Of a stretch of DNA of 33,104 nucleotides, positions 23,386 to 30,678 are shown one piece after another. Position numbers and translations under genes: made by a program. The DNA is from Pseudomonadota bacterium (GTDB taxonomy: Bacteria; Bdellovibrionota; Bdellovibrionia; Bdellovibrionales; Bdellovibrionaceae): assembly GCA_021300175.1 (NCBI GenBank), contig JAJTIC010000009.1, forward strand, positions 1 to 33,104, given 5' to 3'. Within the stretch, counting starts at the first letter, position 1. Each line of letters starts with the position of its first letter. The notes beneath the pieces are model-generated. The model saw nothing but the letters and a program-made list of their open reading frames with translations, made no database searches and was not told the DNA's origin.

Positions 23386-24444
23386 CTACAAATCTTCTCG
23401 GCAGGTTCCCGGTATCGATAAAATAAGCTTATCGCCAAAAACTCCGGCTGGCGTTTGTAATCCCGCCTTCCAGACGCCGGCCAAAACTTCTCGAGCAATT
23501 GAAAGTGCAGCATGGTAGGTGACCTCGTACACCTCAGGGCAACTTATGATCGCCTGCCGTGATTCCCCAGAATAATTTCTGACTTGCCCCCAAACCACGG
23601 AAGAGCTTTGCGCTCTCTGGGCCCGCGATGGTCCTATGAGATTGTGCATAATCCACCGACGGCTAAGACTCTTAAACCAAGCCATGCGCAAGATCCAGTT
23701 AAAGAGAATTTGAAATTTCATCACGTAAAATATAGGACGGTTGGCCGCAACGTAGGTTTCAATATTAGGTATGTGTGTTGTTCGGTAAGCAGTCCAAAGG
23801 TCGCCCCAGGGGACGCTGATAGCAAAGACTTTTGAGACGCCGAAATCTATAATTCTACCCAGCTTCCCGATCGGTTGATTAACGATTTTTCCTTCTTTGC
23901 GGGACATTCCTGGCCAGCCCAGCTGCCCCAAGGTAGTCAGCGCTGTACCCCTTGACATCCTAGCCCGTGGGAAAGTTGCGAATGCGAGCTTCAAATCATT
24001 TGCATCAGGCAGCTGATTCTTCAAATAGAGAGCCAGGCAGTCGGATGGTACAACGTCAAATCCCACCGCCGGCAGAATCATGACTCCAGCATTTTGGGCT
24101 GATCGATCAAATTGCTGTGCTTTCTCAAAGCCGGCGAGCTCGCCATTCAAGTCCAGGTAGTGAGTTTTAGTTTGAATACATGCTCGTAAAAACGGCTCTA
24201 CGGTATCATCAAAAGGCCCGGCTGTATTTAGTACTAGCTCTACATCAGTAAGAGCCTGCACAATATCTTCAATTCTGTCGAGAGAGAAAATGCGATACTC
24301 AACACCAAGTTTCGTCGCAAGTTCGACAATCGAAGAACGTTCTCGACCTGCGAGAATTGGTTGCAAACCGTAGATGCTCGCATGTTCCGCCACCAATCGT
24401 CCCGAATATCCGCTCGCCCCATAAATCAGGAATGATTTTTTCAT
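23386..24444 (-). CDS. Saccharopine dehydrogenase-like NAD(P)-binding protein
   Basis: A 352-residue protein with an N-terminal Rossmann fold: FLIYGASGYSGRLVAEHA (GxxGxxG) and then LAGRERSS, LNTAGPFDD and THYLDLNGE. These are the marks of the saccharopine-dehydrogenase-like/trans-acting enoyl reductase group, which also holds many predicted short-chain reductases. The middle has VGFDVVPSDCLALYL, another group motif. The substrate is unknown. The start is ATG 24444; the TTG just before it is less likely. It lies 11 bases after the upstream secreted-protein gene on the same strand. Confidence 0.83.
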   Translation of the reverse strand: MKKSFLIYGASGYSGRLVAEHASIYGLQPILAGRERSSIVELATKLGVEYRIFSLDRIEDIVQALTDVELVLNTAGPFDDTVEPFLRACIQTKTHYLDLNGELAGFEKAQQFDRSAQNAGVMILPAVGFDVVPSDCLALYLKNQLPDANDLKLAFATFPRARMSRGTALTTLGQLGWPGMSRKEGKIVNQPIGKLGRIIDFGVSKVFAISVPWGDLWTAYRTTHIPNIETYVAANRPIFYVMKFQILFNWILRMAWFKSLSRRWIMHNLIGPSRAQRAQSSSVVWGQVRNYSGESRQAIISCPEVYEVTYHAALSIAREVLAGVWKAGLQTPAGVFGDKLILSIPGTCREDL

Positions 24445-24455
24445 CAATCACCGAT

Positions 24456-25040
24456 TTAGGGACCAGATACGCATCGAACTGCCAAAAGGTGCTGAAAGCG
24501 ATGGCCGATGCGAATCCCGCCATCAGCGCCATAGAAAACATACCTATTCACGAAGACATCAAAGCCAGACGCCGTCCCAGACCAAAAAAAATTGTCTGAC
24601 AAGCCTGATAGAAAATCTGTTTTTCCATCAGCCAAAAATGGACTGTACCCTAGTGATGTACCTTGACCTAAATATTCTGCGAGCCGCTCAAACTCTTCGG
24701 ACTCAGGAAGCCTTACCCCAGCTGCTTGACAATAATCTTCAGCGCGAACGCCGTTCATCAATTTCACCGCGTCTTGAGCCCTAACGATATCTCCCCAAAT
24801 AAGTCCCGAAGGATCCCGAAAAGCTTCTCCAAGAGCTGGTACAGAAGTGTCGCGAATAAAAACTGCTCCAGTATTAGAAACTCTTTTTTGGTTCGAGCTC
24901 GAGAGTCCATGGCTTTGGACTAGCACCTTGCTCATGGCATCCTGGCACTCAGAGCTCGATTCACAAACAGCTCTGCTACGAGCTTCAAGATTAAATGAAC
25001 AAAAAATAGCTACTGAGAAAAGTAAGATCTGAGTGACCAT
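24456..25040 (-). CDS. Secreted protein with DUF1566/Lcl-like C-terminal domain
   Basis: A 194-residue protein with a signal peptide (hydrophobic core to about residue 17, cleavage probably near LEA). The C-terminal ~110 residues contain GLIWGDIV, CQAAGVRLPESEEFERLAEY, FFWSGTAS and a final LLAVRCVS. This pattern (GLxW, C-x5-RLPxxxE, FWSS/GT, VRCV) belongs to the DUF1566/FGE-sulfatase-like fold common in secreted proteins of predatory deltaproteobacteria. No catalytic role is known. AAGGAG lies 7 bases before the ATG, and a perfect 12-bp palindrome lies 35 bases upstream. Confidence 0.75.
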   Translation of the reverse strand: MVTQILLFSVAIFCSFNLEARSRAVCESSSECQDAMSKVLVQSHGLSSSNQKRVSNTGAVFIRDTSVPALGEAFRDPSGLIWGDIVRAQDAVKLMNGVRAEDYCQAAGVRLPESEEFERLAEYLGQGTSLGYSPFLADGKTDFLSGLSDNFFWSGTASGFDVFVNRYVFYGADGGIRIGHRFQHLLAVRCVSGP

Positions 25041-25074
25041 CTGAGACTCCTTATATCGATGATTTTTGGATATG

Positions 25075-25086
25075 TTAGCGCGCTAA
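25075..25086. promoter_or_regulatory. 12-bp palindrome upstream of the secreted-protein gene
   Basis: TTAGCGCGCTAA is a perfect palindrome 35 bases before the ATG of the leftward secreted protein. Its place and symmetry suit a repressor or activator site. The protein that binds it is unknown. Confidence 0.35.
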
Positions 25087-25169
25087 AAATGTCAACCTTT
25101 ACGACCGCAACCCACTGCAGTACTAACTGATGAGAGTTTCTTGGGTCGAGATCGTCGCAACGACATCGT

Positions 25170-25355
25170 GTTTTTCACTGACATGAAGCTTTCAAAATAA
25201 GATAGGCAAGATCTCGCAAAAACTGCTGACTCAAACGCTAAGAGATATGGAGCGAGATGGCTCTTTTAGAGCGAAAAGTTTATCTCGAAGTTCCTCCACA
25301 GGTTGAGAAGAACTATCCCGAGATTGAAAGAAATCGATTAAAAAGAAAATTATAA
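25170..25355 (+). pseudogene. Frameshifted HxlR-family regulator remnant
   Basis: Two frames together give the 3' half of an HxlR (DUF24) winged-helix regulator. Frame one (25208-25261) reads KISQKLLTQTLRDMERDG, the recognition-helix region. Frame two (25263-25355) reads LLERKVYLEVPPQVEKNYPE, the wing, and ends in TAA. One extra base near 25260-25262 breaks the gene. An earlier break separates FFTDMKLSK, the part before the helix. The N-terminus, with the sensing cysteine of many HxlR proteins, is not found. The 3' end overlaps the MarR gene end by 6 bases. Confidence 0.75.
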
Positions 25356-25775
25356 ACGGCTTAGAAATGAATAGATCTGATCGTTTATTCCATCTGATTC
25401 AGCTTTGCCCCAATCTTTACAGTACTTCTTATAAAGATCATCCCAAGCTTTCTCAATTTTTATGAGCATTGCTTTTCCCGACCTCGTTAAAGTCACATTT
25501 ACAATTTTACCTTCCTTAACCTTATTAAGGAATCCTTTATTGTGAAGAACATCAAGGTGTCTCGTGACAGTCGATCGATCAAGTTCAAGAACATCCGCAA
25601 TTTCAGACGGTGTAAGGCTTTTACTTTCAGAAAGTGCCATTAAAACGAAGGCATGGATCGGTGCGACTCCAATATCTGAGAAGATAGAGCTTGCCATCCT
25701 CTCCATCCTTCGAAAAAGAGAGCCTGAAGTAAAATACAAACAATTTTTAAAATATGCGTTTAATTTGTGCTTCAA
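25350..25775 (-). CDS. MarR-family transcriptional regulator
   Basis: A 141-residue MarR protein. The winged helix is clear: LTPSEIADVLELDRSTVTRH for helices 3 and 4 (about residues 55-74), LDVLHNKGFLNKV, and the wing KEGKIVNVTLTRSGKAML. It is likely a homodimeric repressor. The start is TTG 25775, overlapping the reductase stop as TTGA, with GGGGAT 5 bases upstream; no nearby ATG fits. The two genes are therefore translationally coupled, and the double palindrome at 26363-26401 before the reductase gene is the expected operator. No conserved redox cysteine is in the usual position. Confidence 0.88.
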   Translation of the reverse strand: MKHKLNAYFKNCLYFTSGSLFRRMERMASSIFSDIGVAPIHAFVLMALSESKSLTPSEIADVLELDRSTVTRHLDVLHNKGFLNKVKEGKIVNVTLTRSGKAMLIKIEKAWDDLYKKYCKDWGKAESDGINDQIYSFLSRL

Positions 25776-26350
25776 CTAATCCCCATCGATTTAAAGATTC
25801 TTTTCTGTACACTCCATATATCAGAAATACTTGGATCTGTTAAATGTTGAACCATCTTTTTACCGTAGTCTTTAGCAATTTCTGGGGTTGCTATCACAGA
25901 ACTATGCATCCAAAAAGGTGTGCAGTAATTCAAACGACACAAAAATGCCGTTTGCTGAAAAGGCCTCAAGAGCTCAGGAACGGTAAAGTTATTATAGCCA
26001 CCTGGCACATACGAATCCTGAGGCCCCCCGACCGAAACTGAAAGGACAAGATCTTTACCTGCAAGTTTGAGCATTTCTTTAGGCCCATAAGCAAAGCCAA
26101 AGGTTAAGACATCATCGAGCCACTGCTTTAGTAGTGCCGGTGAACTGTACCAATAAAATGGGAATTGAAGAACAATCCGATCATGTTCGATGAGATCTCT
26201 CTGCTCTTTTTCCACATCAAACTTAAAGGTTGGATAAAGTGAATACATGTCCTTCACTGTGAAGCCTGCCTCACGGGCAGCTTGAGTCCAAGCAGAATTG
26301 ACTTTGGATTTAGTAAGATCAGGGTGAAACACGAGATATAGAACCTTCAT
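25772..26350 (-). CDS. NAD(P)H-dependent quinone/flavodoxin-fold oxidoreductase
   Basis: A 192-residue protein of the NQO1/MdaB/KefF group. It begins MKVLYLVFHPDLTKSKVN, the FMN-phosphate loop; then FDVEKEQRDLIEHDRIVLQF, PFYWYSSPALLKQWLDDVLTF, the flavin/quinone-site motif, and SVGGPQDSY. It should reduce quinones or related electrophiles by two electrons using NAD(P)H. AAGGAG is 7 bases before the ATG. Gene order (operator, reductase, MarR) resembles quinone- or phenol-sensing operons. Confidence 0.9.
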   Translation of the reverse strand: MKVLYLVFHPDLTKSKVNSAWTQAAREAGFTVKDMYSLYPTFKFDVEKEQRDLIEHDRIVLQFPFYWYSSPALLKQWLDDVLTFGFAYGPKEMLKLAGKDLVLSVSVGGPQDSYVPGGYNNFTVPELLRPFQQTAFLCRLNYCTPFWMHSSVIATPEIAKDYGKKMVQHLTDPSISDIWSVQKRIFKSMGIS

Positions 26351-26362
26351 TATTTACTCCTT

Positions 26363-26401
26363 GGTTGTATATGCAACAATAGCACAATTGCATATACAAC
26401 C
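26363..26401. promoter_or_regulatory. Double MarR-type operator
   Basis: GGTTGTATATGCAA (26363-26376) and TTGCATATACAACC (26388-26401) are perfect reverse complements around an 11-base spacer. Each arm also contains a near-palindromic box, TTGTATATGCAA and TTGCATATACAA (TTGyATATrCAA), typical of MarR operators. The box centres are 23 bp apart, about two turns, so two dimers could bind on one face. It lies 13 bases before the reductase ATG, over the probable promoter. Confidence 0.82.
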
Positions 26402-26420
26402 AAAGGATTTTTAAAAATTC

Positions 26421-26781
26421 TCAAGATCCGCGACCATGACTTAGAATCTTTTTGATAGTAATCGGGATTTTTCCCCGGAAGTAACCATCGTCACTCTTAA
26501 TCAAGTGGACTTTGTTTTCACATGGAGCAATTTTCTTTGTTTCGGGAACAACATCTATTTCTAGACCAGTCGTCTTAACATTGGCGTGAGAAACTCTTAA
26601 AAGAAAATGTATAGGATCCAGAAGGTGTTGTGTTCCAGAGCTCAACGAGTGCGCCAACAATTGGTAACCCTGACTCATCAAGAACAATGCCCTCAAGTTT
26701 TGTCATTTCTCCAGTTTGGGTTGGCTCCGTAAAACGGTAATCCCATTGGTTTCGGCGGGTAATAGGGTCCAAGCCCGTCAT
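26421..26781 (-). pseudogene. Decayed intradiol ring-cleavage dioxygenase-like gene
   Basis: Two overlapping frames make one broken gene. The first (26781 down) has KLEGIVLDESGLPIVGALVE and LWNTTPSGSY, matching the G-x-V-x-D-x-x-G-x-P-x-x-x-A-x-V-E-x-W start of intradiol dioxygenases. The second (to 26421) has DPIHFLLRVSHANVKT, like the PHIHFxVxxPGxK segment with two iron-ligand histidines. About 60 residues between them, including the usual tyrosine ligands, are missing. The gene therefore seems to have a deletion and a frameshift. The assignment is from motif resemblance, and other TTR-like folds are possible. Confidence 0.55.
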
Positions 26782-26870
26782 CTGGGTTGATACATGAGGA
26801 CGCTCCCGCTTTTACGTTTAAAAAAAGAGTGTTGTGAGCGCAAATATAAAAACGTCACTAGAATAGACTT

Positions 26871-27557
26871 TCATATTCCCCTCAATTCAACGAGCGAGAG
26901 TTTCAGAAAGTCTTTCTTAGAAATTTTGGTAACAATGTATTTTGCGATCGCCTTACGATTTATTTTAGCTAGTGGCGAAGGTGAGTTTCCTGGCTCGATT
27001 TCAACGGGCTCACAGTAGTCATTGCCATCCACCAGAATTACGGGTTTTAAAATCGTACTGGCGGTAGCGTGTTGGGAGATCACAGCTTCAGCCTTTCCAT
27101 GATCTCTGTATGCATGTTTGACATTACTCATATTAATGATGAGTCTCATCCACCAGGGAAGCTTGCCCCAGTCTCGACCTACTCCATAAGCACTGACATA
27201 AATGAATCTCGCGGCTTCGTTCGCATCCGCCACCTCCATGATGGCCTTCGCCGACCTCTCTAGGAGGTCGACTGGGGATTTCATGGCTGCCCAAGGACAT
27301 CGCGTCGCTCGATTCTGTCCAAGCGCACTAATGACAATGTCTCCCTTTTTGATGACCTGTTTGATAAAATTTAGGTCGGTCGGTGACCCTTGGACAATTT
27401 TCAGTCCAGGATAAGAGGAAAGCGCGGATTCACTTCCTGGTCGGACGACTGCTGTCACCGACACTGGCATCTTTGCAAGCTCCTCAAGAATTAGACGGCC
27501 AGTAGCACCAGAGGCACCAAAAACTACAATGCCCTGACCTGGATGTAACTGATTCAT
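26871..27557 (-). CDS. NmrA-like / atypical SDR NAD(P)-binding protein
   Basis: A 228-residue protein with the atypical SDR dinucleotide site IVVFGASGATGRLILEELA, then VTAVVRPGSES, IVQGSPTDLN and VISALGQN. The YVSAYGVGRDWG segment stands where classical SDRs have the Tyr. It is likely an NAD(P)H-binding reductase or redox sensor; substrate unknown. The start is ATG 27557 because GGAGG lies 5 bases upstream, while GTG 27563 would sit next to it. It is transcribed away from the LysR gene and is its likely target. Confidence 0.85.
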   Translation of the reverse strand: MNQLHPGQGIVVFGASGATGRLILEELAKMPVSVTAVVRPGSESALSSYPGLKIVQGSPTDLNFIKQVIKKGDIVISALGQNRATRCPWAAMKSPVDLLERSAKAIMEVADANEAARFIYVSAYGVGRDWGKLPWWMRLIINMSNVKHAYRDHGKAEAVISQHATASTILKPVILVDGNDYCEPVEIEPGNSPSPLAKINRKAIAKYIVTKISKKDFLKLSLVELRGI

Positions 27558-27609
27558 ACTCACCTCCTGACTGACTCAAATTATCGGGCAAAACGAAGAT
27601 CTTGATAAG

Positions 27610-27637
27610 ATAGGTCATATAGAACATAATGTCCTAT
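27610..27637. promoter_or_regulatory. Probable LysR-type binding dyad between SDR and lysR genes
   Basis: ATAGGTCAT (27610-27618) and ATGTCCTAT (27629-27637) pair at 8 of 9 positions across a 10-base AT-rich spacer. The dyad lies in the 82-base divergent spacer and ends 2 bases before the LysR start, as expected for autorepression and activation of the divergent gene. Confidence 0.6.
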
Positions 27638-27639
27638 GC

Positions 27640-28527
27640 ATGGGACGAATTAGAGATTTAAATAGTATTAGGTGCTTTCTTGCAGTCGCTAAGTCTGAGA
27701 ACTTCTCAGTCGCAGCAAAGAATCTTCAACAACCAAAATCCTTCGTCAGCCGCAAAGTCCAGGAACTTGAAGCCGATTTGAAAATGATCCTTTTTCGTCG
27801 CGGTACAAGAAAGACGACCTTGATTGAGTCAGCTCTTCCATTTTATGAGGCCTGCGCGTCGGCAATAACACAGATAGATGAGTCAGCGAAATCCCTCGCC
27901 GCTGGCGGACTCAAAAAAGTTAACATCAAAATAGGCGCAACGACTGATATTGGAAGCTTGGTTCTCGCTCCAATTATCGAAAAAAAACTGCCACATCGAG
28001 ATCGTCTTGAAATTGAATACTCCCTTAAAGATGAGGTCGAAGATGTTTTCGACTTTGCCATCGATTTTTCGATTCGAATGCTCAACATCAAAGATGATCG
28101 GTTAGTTGCAAAAGAGCTTGGACCAATTAAGGTGGGCTTATTCGCTAGTAGCAAATTGCCAAAAACTAAAACTGCCCAGTCAAATTCAAGATTAGCTTTG
28201 TTTAAAGGGAATTCATTTTCAGCGGAGGAGATCTATTTAAGGCAACCTAAATTGCAACAATTACTTGAGCATTCAGATATCACATTTACAAATAGCGTTG
28301 GTTTAATTCGTGAAATGGTGCTGAATCATGGCTGTCAAGCCTTCCTACCAATTGCCATCATTCGAGAAGACCTCAAAGCTGGAAGGATTGTTCAAGTTTC
28401 AAAGGATATTGAGTTTTCGATTGGCAAAGCCTATCTGGTCTATTCCAAGGAACGATTTGGCCATCCAGAAAAAATGCGCGTGCGCAGTTTCATAGAATCG
28501 GAGCTGCGCAAGGTCTTTCAAAGCTGA
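27640..28527 (+). CDS. LysR-family transcriptional regulator
   Basis: A 295-residue LysR protein of normal length. The N-terminal winged helix reads LNSIRCFLAVAKSENFSVAA with KNLQQPKSFVSRKVQELEAD, followed by the LFRRGTRKTTL wing. The C-terminal two-lobed sensor domain begins near residue 92 (NIKIGATTDIGSLVLAP). The inducer is unknown. It is divergent from the SDR gene and close to a clear dyad. No ribosome site is evident before ATG 27640. Confidence 0.9.
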   Translation: MGRIRDLNSIRCFLAVAKSENFSVAAKNLQQPKSFVSRKVQELEADLKMILFRRGTRKTTLIESALPFYEACASAITQIDESAKSLAAGGLKKVNIKIGATTDIGSLVLAPIIEKKLPHRDRLEIEYSLKDEVEDVFDFAIDFSIRMLNIKDDRLVAKELGPIKVGLFASSKLPKTKTAQSNSRLALFKGNSFSAEEIYLRQPKLQQLLEHSDITFTNSVGLIREMVLNHGCQAFLPIAIIREDLKAGRIVQVSKDIEFSIGKAYLVYSKERFGHPEKMRVRSFIESELRKVFQS

Positions 28528-28634
28528 CCTCCATAGCGTTTGCCTGTAAAAATTCGGCGGTTCTCCCCTAAAACTGTAAGCCTTGCCTCTTGAGTCATGG
28601 TGTGCCAAGTAGGACCTTTGTTCAAAGGGCTATA

Positions 28635-29072
28635 TTAGTTTCTTTTCATGCATATTGTTTTTGTTTCTCTTCCTAAGTATTGAGAATATCTCTCCTGCAA
28701 AAAACGAGGAGCGTTTTCTATGTCAATTTTATTAAATCCTATTTGTGAGTAAAAACTTTCAAGATGAGGGTAAGGCAAACAATATGCATTTTTTATATTA
28801 TTCAACTCTAGATGTTTGGCAAAGGAAGAAAGTAATTTAGACCCAATACCATTACGCCTACATTTAGAGTCGATCATCATCGTTCTAAGCATATATGTTT
28901 CTTCTTCTATACAAAACCTGACGGCACCAACGATTTCTAACCCGTGTAACGCTAACAAGTAAACATCGGTGTCACGTGCTTTGGCCCTACTTCCGTTTGT
29001 GGAGTAAAATAAGTCAATCTTTTCTCTTAAATCTGAACCAGGGACTTTTTTAATGACAATATCATCCTTCAT
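28635..29072 (-). CDS. GNAT-family N-acetyltransferase
   Basis: A 145-residue GNAT enzyme. Strand 4 and the acetyl-CoA loop are visible in TYMLRTMMIDSKCRRNGIGSKLLSSF, with the R-x-x-G-I-G-S/A pyrophosphate loop. FYSQIGFNK is the C-terminal motif. The acceptor is unknown. GAGGT is 5 bases before the ATG. The gene is AT-rich compared with the left half of the window, which fits recent acquisition. It is unclear whether it is in an operon with the GFA gene 22 bases upstream. Confidence 0.85.
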   Translation of the reverse strand: MKDDIVIKKVPGSDLREKIDLFYSTNGSRAKARDTDVYLLALHGLEIVGAVRFCIEEETYMLRTMMIDSKCRRNGIGSKLLSSFAKHLELNNIKNAYCLPYPHLESFYSQIGFNKIDIENAPRFLQERYSQYLGRETKTICMKRN

Positions 29073-29094
29073 TCTAATACCTCAAAATCCACTA

Positions 29095-29508
29095 TCAGCT
29101 TTTGGAAGTTACTGATCTTGGATCAGGAATTTGTGGAAGACCGTCAGTGATTTCATAGTAATCACCTTTTTCAGCCGTAAAGATGTGTTGTTTTATCTTC
29201 GTGTTGGTCGGAGTATCAAAAGCTCCCATCGATATGGCCGTCCAATTATGTTTTTCTTGATCTAACGGATCCCAAAATAACGATGATCCACACACAGCAC
29301 AAAAGCCCCTACGAACCTTATTAGAGGATTGATACCAAACCACTTTGTCGGCACCATTTACTTTCACCGCAGTTCGAGGCACATCGGCCGACACTTCATA
29401 GTGCCCTGTGTGCTTTCGACATTCACGACAATGACATGCGCTTGGCGGCGGTAGCTCGCACGAAACTTCAAATGTGATTTGTCCACACAGACAAGAACCT
29501 TTATGCAT
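29095..29508 (-). CDS. GFA-family zinc protein (CENP-V/GFA domain)
   Basis: A 137-residue protein with the GFA zinc fold: GSCLCGQITFEV (C-x-C), then SACHCRECRKHTGH (C-x-C-x2-C) and RRGFCAVCGSSLFWD (C-x2-C). The name comes from glutathione-dependent formaldehyde-activating enzyme, but most members have no tested function and may act on S-hydroxymethyl-glutathione-like adducts. AAGGGG is just upstream of the ATG. A second, partial member lies at the right edge of the window. Confidence 0.9.
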   Translation of the reverse strand: MHKGSCLCGQITFEVSCELPPPSACHCRECRKHTGHYEVSADVPRTAVKVNGADKVVWYQSSNKVRRGFCAVCGSSLFWDPLDQEKHNWTAISMGAFDTPTNTKIKQHIFTAEKGDYYEITDGLPQIPDPRSVTSKS

Positions 29509-29564
29509 AAAACCCCTTTAAGTATTGATTGGGCGTATCATAGACGTCGTGCTCTTGTCATTTC

Positions 29565-29933
29565 TCAACACACCATCGACTTAGCCACCGCCACCAGAGC
29601 TTTTATCTCATGCGGTCGCAAGCGATAAACCAGCTCCATCAATTCTTGCTCTGGTGTAATTTGCACCGCAAAGGTGCGGACACGTTCTCTGAATGTTCCA
29701 AGCTGAGTGCCGTAGACTTTTAACAATCGATTTAACTTTTCACCTTCAGGCACATCGATACGACCTGTTTCAACGTGGGCAATGTATGAATCAGACAAGC
29801 CCACAAGGTCCGCGACCTTTTTCATCGAGAGTTTTGATTCTGATCGCAGTATCTTCAGAACCCGAGCCTCATCGATCATTTCAATCCGATCACTGCGTTT
29901 TTTGGTTCTATATTTCTCGGCAACTAAGGCCAT
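29565..29933 (-). CDS. XRE-family helix-turn-helix regulator
   Basis: A 122-residue DNA-binding protein. The XRE/Cro HTH is in LSMKKVADLVGLSDSYIAHV followed by ETGRIDVP (about residues 35-62). The tail (ITPEQELMELVYRLRPHEIK) is helical and has no recognised domain; it may form a dimer contact. It may control its neighbours or a mobile element on either side. No operator was identified. Confidence 0.85.
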   Translation of the reverse strand: MALVAEKYRTKKRSDRIEMIDEARVLKILRSESKLSMKKVADLVGLSDSYIAHVETGRIDVPEGEKLNRLLKVYGTQLGTFRERVRTFAVQITPEQELMELVYRLRPHEIKALVAVAKSMVC

Positions 29934-30108
29934 AAAACGATCAACTCCCAGAAAAAATGTCTACACGTTTAGTTATCCCGCTGACTTCCGCCAGGACAAC
30001 GAAAATGAAGCCGTAAAACGCGGGCGGAACTGGTTTTTAGCGGTGACTTAGATTTGTTATGGGGTCAGGGGATCAGCGTTGTAACCGAATGTTAAGACGT
30101 TGTTTTAA
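29934..30108. other. Gap between the XRE gene and the recombinase-like frame
   Basis: No supported gene lies in this stretch. A short plus-strand frame ending near 30051 is a chance extension of the shadow of the XRE gene. The XRE promoter should lie in the left half. Confidence 0.3.
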
Positions 30109-30678
30109 TTCTTCATTCACCAGAAAACAAAACCCGAAATTCCATCAGCGGAATCCGGGTTCTCCTATTTAGGTAATGGTGGAGCTGAAGTATCAACAGA
30201 CGAACCTTTCTATCAACACGATTTCATTGAACTTTCCCCTCGAACACCCTCACGAATTTACGCAAAATGTGCCCCACTTTACGAGAACGGACTCTCGATT
30301 CGAGATATTGAAGAGCGAACAGGGATTCCCAAAACAACTGTTCGTGAAACTTTGAAAAAGAAAGGAATGTCACTTCGAAATCCACTCAATGGCAACGCAT
30401 CGAAGATTGATAGAACAAAAAACAAGCGTGGCGGTCACACGCCATATGGTTACGCTTACCTCGATGGCCAGCTTCTTCTTGACCCAAAAGAGCAGATCAT
30501 TGTCAGAAAAATCCTAAAGCTTCACCACTCAGGGCTCTCTGGAAATGCCATTACAAAGCAATTGAATAGTCAGAATATTCCTAGTCGAAATGGCAAATCG
30601 TGGAGTCCGTCAGTGGTTAGAGAAATTACAAAAAAAAACAAATCAATACAATCGAAACCTGGAGGCTCAAATGAATAA
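30109..30678 (+). CDS. Recombinase-like HTH protein without catalytic domain or canonical start
   Basis: An open frame of 189 codons. Residues about 56-85 form a resolvase-type HTH (ENGLSIRDIEERTGIPKTTV then RETLKKKG). The C-terminal part (GGHTPYGYAYLDGQLLLDPKEQ, then GNAITKQLNSQNIPSRNGKS) matches the Recombinase domain of large serine recombinases. The catalytic Ser resolvase domain is absent. From the TAA at 30106 to 30352 the frame has no ATG, GTG or TTG, although residues before the TTG (SPRTPSRIYAKCAPLYENG) look conserved. Either a rare start such as ATT is used or the 5' end is broken; TTG 30352 would delete most of the HTH. It overlaps the small downstream gene. Confidence 0.6.
   Translation, partial: FFIHQKTKPEIPSAESGFSYLGNGGAEVSTDEPFYQHDFIELSPRTPSRIYAKCAPLYENGLSIRDIEERTGIPKTTVRETLKKKGMSLRNPLNGNASKIDRTKNKRGGHTPYGYAYLDGQLLLDPKEQIIVRKILKLHHSGLSGNAITKQLNSQNIPSRNGKSWSPSVVREITKKNKSIQSKPGGSNE
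30121..30161 (-). terminator. Leftward intrinsic terminator next to a tRNA 3'-end fragment
   Basis: Read on the minus strand, AACCCG and ATTCC arms (30131-30161) fold with a 6-base loop and a small internal bulge, then continue as TTGTTTTCTG. This suits a Rho-independent terminator for leftward transcription. It begins 15 bases past the CCA of the tRNA-end fragment, the usual distance for a tRNA gene. Confidence 0.6.
30177..30190 (-). other. tRNA 3'-end-like fragment (possible attachment-site half)
   Basis: On the minus strand CTTCAGCTCCACCA looks like the last 14 bases of a tRNA gene (acceptor 3' strand plus encoded CCA), followed by a terminator. The T-arm and the rest of a tRNA are not there: rightward the sequence is the recombinase-like frame. 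This is what a tRNA-targeting element leaves at its far end. The fragment is short and could be chance. Confidence 0.4.

Noticed and set aside
29782-30051. Plus-strand frame of 89 codons over the XRE gene promoter
   Set aside because: Mostly antisense to the XRE gene, with no ribosome site or recognisable motif.
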